From positions 1 to 40,364 of the forward strand of contig CAMCUC010000024.1 in the NCBI GenBank assembly GCA_945878875.1: DNA of 40,364 nucleotides, written 5' to 3'. Numbering within the stretch: the stretch's first letter is position 1; each line of letters begins with the position of its first letter. Origin of the DNA: Rhizobium sp. Q54 (GTDB lineage: Bacteria; Pseudomonadota; Alphaproteobacteria; Rhizobiales; Beijerinckiaceae). The notes beneath the pieces were generated by a model. That model saw only the letters and a list, made by a program, of their open reading frames with translations. It ran no database searches and was not told where the DNA came from. Below are positions 7,598 to 17,570 of the stretch, piece after piece. Both the position numbers and the translations under genes were made by a program.

Positions 7598-9052
7598 ATG
7601 ACGATTGGATCCACACTCCGCTCTCTCGCCGCATCAAAGCCTGACGTTAACGCGATTATATGCGATGGAGCGCAGATTACATGGTCCCAACTGTCGGCCT
7701 GCGTGCAACGCCTTGCGCGCGAGCTATGTAGCTCCACGCCGCCGGGCGCCGGCATAGCCATACATCTTCCCAATTCCCCGCATTTCCTGGCGGTCTTCCT
7801 GGCTGTCGCCATGACAGGTCGCCAAGCGCAAGTTCTGGACACTGACTGGCCTCCGTCTCACCTGAAGGATGCGCTGAAAGGTCTCTCTCCGAACTTGCTC
7901 GTTTGCGAAGGAACGGACTTTTCTTACCAGTCTTTGTTGATAGACATAGACAAGCCGCTCGCGCACATTTGTCCCGGCGAAATCTTCGAGCCCGAGAGTC
8001 CAGACGCTCTCGCGCCTTTCTATGTCGGCTTTACATCCGGATCTACGGGCATTCCAAAAGGATACCGCCGAAATCATTTGTCATGGGTCGCGAGCTTTGC
8101 AGCCGATGCGCATGAATTTGGCATTGGTTCGAACGATATCGTCGCGGCTCCTGGATCGATGTCGCATTCGCTGTTTCTTTACGCAGCAATCCACGCGCTG
8201 CACATCGGGGCCAGCGTCATTTTGTTTAGGCGCTTCCGTCCCGATGTTGTGATGGCTGAAATATGCGATAGAGGCGCGAGCGTTCTTTATGCGGCTCCCA
8301 CTCAATTGGCTTTGCTGCTCGATGTGTCGGGGGCGCCGATCCAAACAATGAGAACGGTCCTGAGCTCCGGATCTAAATGGAGTTCGGTGATTTCAGAAAA
8401 AACACCCGAGCGTTTTCCGAATGCTGATTTTGCTGAATTCTATGGCGCGTCTGAGCTGAGTTTCGTCACCGTCCGGAAGATAGCAGACAAATGTCCCGAA
8501 GCCTCAGTCGGTCGCGCCTTCCATGGCGTTTCCATCAAGATCCGCGATTCGGGCGGCGACGAATTGCCGATTGGAGACACAGGCCGCATATTTGTGTCGA
8601 GCCCGTTTCTGTTTACCGATTACGCAATAGGTTCCGGCGATCTGGTGAGACGTAACGACGAATTATGCATAGGCGACATTGGCTATCTGGATCGTGACGG
8701 ATTCCTGTATCTGGAGGGTCGCGAGAATCGGATGATAGTGACTTCTGGAAAAAACGTGTTTCCCGAACAGATCGAGCGCGTCCTGAACTCCCATCCGAGC
8801 GTGAAGGCGTCCGCCGTGTTCGGGATTCCTGATCGAAGACGCGGAGAGCGACTTGTGGCGCTGGTGCATGGAGAACCCGGGAGCCTCTCCGCCAGCGAGC
8901 TGATGCGTTATGCGCGACGCGATTTATCTTTGCCCTTTGTGCCGCGCATCTATGCAAAGCCTCCTGAATGGCGATCGACGGCGTCCGGCAAGACGGACTT
9001 TGCTGGCCTCAAAGCCGATTGGCTGAGCGGCGCCTGCGAGGTTCTGGAATGA
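7598..9052 (+). CDS. AMP-binding acyl-CoA ligase-like protein of the biotin operon
   Basis: The 484-residue protein is a member of the ANL adenylating superfamily. It has the P-loop FTSGSTGIPKG, the A5 motif YGASE, the hinge region around GYLDRDGFLYLEGR, and the catalytic lysine in TASGKTD near the C-terminus. It therefore probably adenylates a carboxylic acid and transfers it to CoA or another thiol. The substrate is unknown. The position after bioMNY and before a thiolase-like gene resembles Bacillus yhfU-yhfT-yhfS, which suggests a pimelate-type or other biotin-precursor acid. The ATG at 7598 is 10 bp after bioY; a GTG at 7580 in the same frame would overlap bioY by 8 bp. Neither has a clear ribosome-binding site. 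Confidence 0.85.
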   Translation: MTIGSTLRSLAASKPDVNAIICDGAQITWSQLSACVQRLARELCSSTPPGAGIAIHLPNSPHFLAVFLAVAMTGRQAQVLDTDWPPSHLKDALKGLSPNLLVCEGTDFSYQSLLIDIDKPLAHICPGEIFEPESPDALAPFYVGFTSGSTGIPKGYRRNHLSWVASFAADAHEFGIGSNDIVAAPGSMSHSLFLYAAIHALHIGASVILFRRFRPDVVMAEICDRGASVLYAAPTQLALLLDVSGAPIQTMRTVLSSGSKWSSVISEKTPERFPNADFAEFYGASELSFVTVRKIADKCPEASVGRAFHGVSIKIRDSGGDELPIGDTGRIFVSSPFLFTDYAIGSGDLVRRNDELCIGDIGYLDRDGFLYLEGRENRMIVTSGKNVFPEQIERVLNSHPSVKASAVFGIPDRRRGERLVALVHGEPGSLSASELMRYARRDLSLPFVPRIYAKPPEWRSTASGKTDFAGLKADWLSGACEVLE

Positions 9053-10170
9053 ACGACGTTTTTATGATCGCCGCGCGCCGCACGGCTGTCGCCCCGCGCG
9101 ATGGTTCGTTTGCGCAAATCGGCGCCGCCGATCTCGGGGCCGCCGTGATCCAAGGCGTTCTTGAAAAGCTCGATTTATCCGGCGCTCAGATTGACGAGGT
9201 CATTTTTGGCAACGCTCTTTACGGCGGCGGCAATCCAGCGCGGGTCGCGGCTTTAGCGGCGGGATTGTCGGAAACGATTCCGGCCTCCACGATCGATACG
9301 CAATGCTGCTCCGGGCTGGACGCTATTTTGTTTGGCGCCAGCCGCATCCGCGCTGGCGAGGCGCAAATCGTCGTTGCGGGCGGACTGGAGAGTTACAGCC
9401 GCTCGCCGCTGAGATTTCGCAGACCATTATCCGCCAGCGAACAAGCCCAGCCCTATGAGCGACCGCCGTTCACGCCGTGGCCGGATCGCGATCCAGATTT
9501 GATTGAATCCGCTGCGGCGTTGGCGCAATCCTTGGGCGTTGCGCGTTACGCGCAGGAAGCCTTCGCTATTAAAAGTCATGCGAAGGCGCTTGCCGGAAAC
9601 TTCGACGACGAGCTCGTGCGTGTCGCAGGCCTTGCGCGAGACGAATTCGCCAGAAGCCTCAACGCACGCGTTTGCAGCCGGCTGCCAGTCATTTCTGGAG
9701 ATCAGGTGCACGGGTTGACGGCGGCCACGATCGCCGTGCAAGCGGACGCGGCGGCGGCTGTCGTTCTGGTTTCATCGCAAATCGCCGCGCGATTGAAGCC
9801 GTCGTGCGCAATCCGCATCCATGCCTCCAGCCGCATGGGAGGTGCGCCGGATCTTCCTGCATTGGCCGGCATTGCGCCCGTAAAAAAGCTAATCTCAGGC
9901 ATTCCACGAAAACGCTTGTTGGCGTGTGAGCTGATGGAAGCGTTTGCAGTGCAGGCGATGGCTTGGCGGGACGCGCTTGATCTTGATCCGCTTTGCGTCA
10001 ACCGAAGCGGCGGGGCGTTGTCGCGCGGACACCCGATTGGAGCGTCCGGCGCTATTCTTGCCGTTCGTTTGTTTCACGAACTGAAGCATGAAACGAAAGG
10101 CGCCTTTGGTCTTGCGGCCATTGCGGCTGCGGGCGGCCTTGCAAGCGCTACGCTCTTTGAACGGATGTAG
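9049..10170 (+). CDS. Thiolase-like protein with altered catalytic loops
   Basis: The 373-residue protein has the thiolase fold throughout. The nucleophile loop is intact (TQCCSGLDA, with C86 as the likely nucleophile), as is the GHP loop (SRGHPIGASG, H328). Two other loops differ: NEAF reads MEAF (M296 for the oxyanion-hole Asn), and the C-terminal CxGG cysteine is alanine (A359 in GLAAIAAAGG). The usual TAGNxS segment reads TAATIA. It can probably form an acyl-enzyme at C86, but normal Claisen condensation or cleavage is doubtful. The ATG at 9049 overlaps the ligase stop (ATGA), so the pair is translationally coupled. Confidence 0.85.
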   Translation: MNDVFMIAARRTAVAPRDGSFAQIGAADLGAAVIQGVLEKLDLSGAQIDEVIFGNALYGGGNPARVAALAAGLSETIPASTIDTQCCSGLDAILFGASRIRAGEAQIVVAGGLESYSRSPLRFRRPLSASEQAQPYERPPFTPWPDRDPDLIESAAALAQSLGVARYAQEAFAIKSHAKALAGNFDDELVRVAGLARDEFARSLNARVCSRLPVISGDQVHGLTAATIAVQADAAAAVVLVSSQIAARLKPSCAIRIHASSRMGGAPDLPALAGIAPVKKLISGIPRKRLLACELMEAFAVQAMAWRDALDLDPLCVNRSGGALSRGHPIGASGAILAVRLFHELKHETKGAFGLAAIAAAGGLASATLFERM

Positions 10171-10179
10171 ACTCGTCCG

Positions 10180-10542
10180 CTAGTTCAGGCGCGCCATTTG
10201 AAGTGTGGCTATTCCCGAGCCAAGCATGCCAAGGGCTGATGCGGCGCCCCGTGAAACATCCAGCTCGCGTCCCTTGATGAAGGGGCCACGATCATTGACG
10301 CGAACTGTGACAGTTTTTCCGTTTGAGCGATTAACCAACCGCAACATCGTGCCGAAAGGCAATGTTTTATGCGCTGCGGTCAATCCATTTGGATTGAACC
10401 GTTCTCCAGAGGCAGTTCTTGTTCCGTGATAATAGAACGATGCTTTGACTGCAGCGCCTGTGACTTGAACATCGGCCAGTGCGCCATGAACGTTCAACCC
10501 GAGCGTGAGGACACCGGCGACTAAAAGAAACATTTTCTTCAA
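10180..10542 (-). CDS. rlpA: Septal ring lytic transglycosylase RlpA family protein
   Basis: The 120-residue exported protein has a signal peptide (residues 1 to about 23, cleavage near GALA-DVQ). A single double-psi beta-barrel follows, with ASFYYHGTRTASGERF, the TAAHKTLPFGT segment, and VNDRGPF plus LDVSRGAA. RlpA proteins act on peptidoglycan, cleaving glycan strands that lack stem peptides in some species. The C-terminal SPOR domain of Pseudomonas RlpA is absent, as in many short alphaproteobacterial forms, so septal targeting is uncertain. The gene is convergent with the thiolase (9-bp gap) and lies downstream of gyrB behind that gene's terminator. Confidence 0.85.
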   Translation of the reverse strand: MKKMFLLVAGVLTLGLNVHGALADVQVTGAAVKASFYYHGTRTASGERFNPNGLTAAHKTLPFGTMLRLVNRSNGKTVTVRVNDRGPFIKGRELDVSRGAASALGMLGSGIATLQMARLN

Positions 10543-10614
10543 CGTGCAAACCCTTCGCTATTGACGATGGGCTGCGACGTAACGATCAAATGTGGCTCAA
10601 TAGTGCAGGCAATA

Positions 10615-10660
10615 AGATAAAATCGACCGCGCGATCCGGTTCCAACTGGATCGCGCGGTC
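10615..10660 (-). terminator. Intrinsic terminator of gyrB
   Basis: A perfect 13-bp inverted repeat (GACCGCGCGATCC at 10625-10637 and its complement at 10648-10660) with a 10-nt loop lies 24 bp beyond the gyrB stop codon. On the minus strand it is followed by GATTTTATCTTATT. The stem is strong and the U-tract moderate. Confidence 0.72.
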
Positions 10661-10684
10661 TTTGATCGCTTCATAACTTTCGTA

Positions 10685-13300
<2,616 letters not shown>

Positions 13301-13371
13301 TCAATAACTTAAGTCGATCTCTTTGACGTTGGCCCGCGCTGCTCGCGCGCTTCAGGTCAAGAGCCTGCGCC

Positions 13372-14538
13372 TCATGTGGTGATTTGCGTCGCATGTCCGG
13401 GGGTCACATGCACCAGAACCGATCTCCCGGGCAGGGAGGCGAACGCCTGCGGATCGGCTCCGCTCATCCAGACCTGCCCGCCCAAAGCGTCCAGAAGCTC
13501 GAAAAGCGCGTTTCGGCGTCGAGGGTCAAAATGAGCGCCGACCTCATCCAGCAGGGTCAGCGGCGCTATGCCGCTCATTATTTTCACGAGCTTTGCATGC
13601 GCCAGCGCCAGCCCGACCAGAAGCGCCTTTTGCTCACCGGTGGAGCACTGCGCGGCCGCCACGCCCTTAGGACCATGCTTTACGTCAAGATCGCTCGATT
13701 GCGGGCCGACCAGCGTTCTCCCGGCGGCTGCGTCGCGCCGCCGGTTGTCCCGCAACAGCCGTCGATAGGCGTCTTCGGCCTCAAGCGCGGGTTGGTCCTG
13801 TATCAGGCGGTCTATCTCGCCCTCAAGCCGGATCTGCGCCCAGGGGAAGGGCGACGACGCATCCTGACCGGCTGCGATCAGCGAGCCAAGCCGCTCGATC
13901 GTTTCGCGCCGCGCCGCAGCCACCGCAATGCTGACTTCCGCCGCCTCCTGCTCCGCCGCATCAAGCCATGCTGAATCGCCCGGACGCTCCTCCAGCAAGC
14001 GATTGCGATTGCGAAGCGCTTTTTCGAGGGCGTTGACGCGGCCTCCATGTTCAGGATCGACCGCCAGCACCAGCCGGTCGACAAAGCGTCGGCGCTCGCC
14101 GGGAGATCCGGCAAACAAGCCGTCCATGCTTGGGGTCAGCCAGACCACGCGAACATGTTCGGCGAGTGCGCGGATGGAGCTTGCAGGAGCCCGGTTGAGG
14201 CGAAACTTGCGCCCCGGTCCCTCGTTGATATCAACTCCCGTTCCTAACTGCACCGGGCCATAAGGTCCCGTCAGTTCAACGGACACAGCAAAGCCGCCCG
14301 ATCCGTCTTCACGGGCGCAATCGGAATAATCGGCGCGCCGCAGCCCTCTACCGGCTGTGAGGAGGGACAGGGCTTCCAGCATGTTGGTTTTGCCCGCGCC
14401 ATTTTCGCCACATAGAGCGATAACGGACGCTTCTTCGAGCTCAAGATCCAGATCTCGATAGGAACGATAATCGTTTAGCCGCAGTCGCCGAACGGCGGGA
14501 ACGATTCTTTTCTCTAGGCTTTGCAGCGATTCCAACAT
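13372..14538 (-). CDS. recF: DNA replication and repair protein RecF
   Basis: The 388-residue SMC-like ATPase helps load RecA at gaps with RecO and RecR; recR also lies in this window at 36.2 kb. It has RLRLNDYRSYRDLDLEL at the N-terminus, Walker A GENGAGKT (44-51), the ABC-type signature STGEQKALLVGLALAH, and Walker B LTLLDEVGAHFDP. The length is normal. The start is ATG at 14538; no in-frame alternative fits better. The 230 bp between recF and gyrB contain an AT-rich stretch (about 13282-13312) but no recognised terminator, so gyrB may have its own promoter there. Confidence 0.96.
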   Translation of the reverse strand: MLESLQSLEKRIVPAVRRLRLNDYRSYRDLDLELEEASVIALCGENGAGKTNMLEALSLLTAGRGLRRADYSDCAREDGSGGFAVSVELTGPYGPVQLGTGVDINEGPGRKFRLNRAPASSIRALAEHVRVVWLTPSMDGLFAGSPGERRRFVDRLVLAVDPEHGGRVNALEKALRNRNRLLEERPGDSAWLDAAEQEAAEVSIAVAAARRETIERLGSLIAAGQDASSPFPWAQIRLEGEIDRLIQDQPALEAEDAYRRLLRDNRRRDAAAGRTLVGPQSSDLDVKHGPKGVAAAQCSTGEQKALLVGLALAHAKLVKIMSGIAPLTLLDEVGAHFDPRRRNALFELLDALGGQVWMSGADPQAFASLPGRSVLVHVTPGHATQITT

Positions 14539-14719
14539 CTACAAACTCTGACACAGAAACCAGCCCGCCTCAAAGGTCTGAGCGCAAAAGCTTTTGGGCC
14601 AACGCCCATTTTCCGCCCATTCGGCGCGCAGCCGATTTTATTGTTGCGTCAAACGTTGGGCGGGAGAAGATGGCGCAGCCGCCCGGCAAAGCGTGCGGAG
14701 AGGGTGGAGTGACCAGAGC

Positions 14720-16111
14720 ATGCGCGCAGAACAGCTGCTCGTGGAAATAGGCGAGTTTTGCCAAAAATCCGGACTTGCCGAATCCACATTCGGCCGCGCG
14801 GCCATCAATGACGGAAAGCTGGTGTCGCGATTGCGAAACGGCGGTCGGATCACGACCGATACGTTCGACAAGATCCACGCGTTCATGGCCAGTCACAAGG
14901 AGGGCGAACGCGCTATGGCGTTGACGCTGCGCCCGCCCGGGGGCCCTGCGCCAAATCTCCCGACCTTGCCGCCTCGCAGCGAGATCGACGCGAATCAAAA
15001 TTTTCTCTTTTACGACAACCGCCAGAAATACCTTCTTTTCGTCAACACCTGCAGCGAGAAGTGGGAGGTAGCCAATCGAATCTCGTAGGAATTGGGAAAT
15101 GTTTATCCGCGACCGCCAGCCCTGCGCGTCTTTGATGCGGGCGTTGGCGATGGAAGCGTTCTGGCGCGCGTCATGCGCTCCATGCACGACCGTTATCCCA
15201 CCATGCCGTTCTATGTCGTGGGCAAGGAGATCAGCCTCGAGGACGTGCGTCTTGCATTGCGAAAAATGGTTGATCGATTTGTTGAGCATCCATCGACATG
15301 TCTTGTGCTGACCAATTTACAATACGCCAGCGCGCCGTGGCTTACAGTTAAATCAGTCAACGCCGCCTCCAGCCTGATCTGGCATGAAGTAAAATTGTCG
15401 GGTGGCACCGGCCATTCTTTCGAGCGTCAGCTTACCGAGCTTGAGCCATTCCTGGCGCGCAACTGGAATGCGCGCGTCAGCGACTCGGGACATTCTGTTT
15501 ACGAGCGCCCGGTTGTTCTGGTGGTCTATCGCGAAGACCATAAATTCCTTCTCGATTCGATCATACCGAGACAGGGACAGACGCCTGCCAATTATGATCT
15601 TGTGATCGCCTCGCAACCCTATCGTGCGCGCGCGTCGCTGGAGTTCAAGGCGAGGCGGGTAATTGCGCCTCTGGCCAAAGCGCTCGGGCCGGGTGGGCGT
15701 CTTATCGGCATCCATTCCTGTGGGCGCGATCCGGGCATGGAGATCGCCCAGAGAGTTTGGCCTGACGACAACCCCTTCGTAACCAACAACAGACACGACC
15801 TTTTTAAGTGCGTGAAGCAGGAGCTCGCGCCGAACGCTCGCGAATTCAACTTCAATGCGAACTCTAATCTGAAAGCGCAATTTCGCTATCACATGCATAC
15901 ATTGCCAAGCGAACTTGCGGGTTCAATCGGCACGTCTACGCTTTTTGCGGCATGGAACGCAGCCATTTATGTCGCCCAGATTGAAGATGAGCGGCTAGCG
16001 CCTGTGGTGGCCAACAACAAATATTTGGAAGTCACGCAACAGGTTCTACACTATCACAGCGGCTTGTGGTTTCAGGATGAATCGTTCGTCATCTCGCGCC
16101 GGCGCGATTAG
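14720..16111 (+). pseudogene. SAM-dependent methyltransferase-like protein interrupted by an in-frame amber codon
   Basis: One continuous frame of 464 codons is broken only by TAG at 15086-15088. The first 122 codons start MRAEQLLVEIGEF and end at EKWEVANRIS. After the TAG the same frame continues ELGNVYPRPPALRVFDAG, with a class I SAM-binding motif VFDAGVGDGS and a later block LVIASQPYRARASLEFKA. From memory, Hyphomicrobiales homologues run through this point with no stop and a hydrophobic residue there, so TTG to TAG is the simplest change. Options are a recent nonsense mutation, a sequencing error, suppression, or reinitiation at the TTG at 15092. The natural substrate is unknown. It is divergent from recF and convergent with dnaN. 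Confidence 0.8.
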
Positions 16112-16205
16112 GGAGGCGTAATGGACCCGGGCTGCACACGAAAGCGAAGTGCACCTTAAAGCCGACGGCGGTTTTGACGCGCTCGCGAGTTAGAACGCTT
16201 GCGGG

Positions 16206-17324
16206 CTAGACCCGCATTGGCATCAAAACGTAGAGCGCCGCCGAGCCGTCGCGGTTTTGCACCAGCGTTGGCGAACCAGAATCAGCGAGTTTGAAAAGCG
16301 CGGTGTCGCTATCAAGCTGGCTTGTGATGTCGAGGAGGTATTTGGCGTTGAAGCCAATTTCCATTGGGGTGGAATCGTAATCCACCTCGAGTTCCTCGGT
16401 TGCCGACCCTGAATCGGGATTGGTCACTGAAAGCGTCAGCTTCCCGTCGGCCAGCGCCAGTTTGACGGCACGTCCACGTTCCGAGGAAATCGTCGATACG
16501 CGGTCCACGGCGCGGGCGAAGGAATCGCGCTCGACCACAAGTCGCTTATCATTTCCTGACGGAATCACGCGCGCATAATCAGGGAATGTACCGTCGATCA
16601 GCTTCGAAGTCAGAACGACGTCGCCGAAGGTGAAGCGCGCCTTGGTGGTGGAGATTTCGATGGCGACGTCGCCGGCACCGTCGTCAATCAGCTTTTGGAC
16701 TTCTGTCACCGCCTTGCGCGGAACAATCACGCCCGGCATGCCGGCTGAGCCAGCAGGGGCCGGTATTTCCACGCGTGCGAGCCGATGGCCGTCGGTCGCA
16801 ACTGAGCGCAACATCGTGTGGCCTTCGACATCAAGCGTATGGACGAAAATGCCGTTCAGATAATAGCGGGTCTCTTCCGTAGAGATCGCAAATTGCGTTT
16901 TCTCGATCAGCTTTTTGAGTTCGACGGCCGAAAGGGTGAACTTGTGCGACATATCTCCGGTGGTCAGATCGGGAAAGTCAGTCTCGGGCAGGGATTGCAG
17001 CATGAAGCGCGAGCGTCCCGAGCGCAGCAGCAATTGTCCTGCATCGCCCGTCATCTCAAGCGAAACCTGAGCGCCGTCGGGCAGTTTGCGTACGATGTCG
17101 TAGAGCGTATGCGCGGGCAGCGTCGTCGATCCGCTCTGGGCGACGTCGGCGGCTACGCTTTCGGTGATTTCAAGATCAAGGTCGGTCGCTTTCAGAAAAA
17201 GCGATGATCCGTTAGCCTGGAGCAGCACGTTCGACAGGATCGGAATCGTGTTCCTGCGCTCGACTACCCGGTGAACGTGGCCAAGCGATTTGAGGAGCGC
17301 CGCTCTCTCGAGTGTTACTTTCAT
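16206..17324 (-). CDS. dnaN: DNA polymerase III beta subunit (sliding clamp)
   Basis: The 372-residue protein forms the ring-shaped dimer that tethers DNA polymerase III to DNA. It consists of three repeated clamp domains. Visible family segments include RRNTIPILSNVLLQA near the N-terminus, SRFMLQSLPETDFPDL in the linker before domain 2, and the C-terminal LMPMRV, part of the partner-binding pocket. The ATG at 17324 begins MKVTLERAALLKSL. dnaA is not adjacent: the next gene upstream is a divergent penicillin-binding protein. The intergenic 17325-17570 contains no recognisable DnaA box. Confidence 0.97.
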   Translation of the reverse strand: MKVTLERAALLKSLGHVHRVVERRNTIPILSNVLLQANGSSLFLKATDLDLEITESVAADVAQSGSTTLPAHTLYDIVRKLPDGAQVSLEMTGDAGQLLLRSGRSRFMLQSLPETDFPDLTTGDMSHKFTLSAVELKKLIEKTQFAISTEETRYYLNGIFVHTLDVEGHTMLRSVATDGHRLARVEIPAPAGSAGMPGVIVPRKAVTEVQKLIDDGAGDVAIEISTTKARFTFGDVVLTSKLIDGTFPDYARVIPSGNDKRLVVERDSFARAVDRVSTISSERGRAVKLALADGKLTLSVTNPDSGSATEELEVDYDSTPMEIGFNAKYLLDITSQLDSDTALFKLADSGSPTLVQNRDGSAALYVLMPMRV

Positions 17325-17570
17325 TGCTCCGACCGATCCTGCTCATATCGCGTACAGTCGCCCGGAGGGCCACTGAAGGGAAGCAACTTTGGCAAGACCA
17401 TGCCCCCAGCGCAAGCCTTGAAGGTAAATCGAGCCAGACTCTCAGAGGAAATCCCCAGTTTTCAACTTCTTCGACGCTCTGCGCGGTGACGTAACGGGCC
17501 ATTAAGCGAGATTGTTTAGACTTTAAAACGCACCAGGCGCACAATTGCTGCGGCTGATAAGCGAGTGTTT

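Noticed and set aside
17325-17570. An origin of replication next to dnaN
   Set aside because: No DnaA box or repeat cluster is visible, and dnaA is not adjacent.
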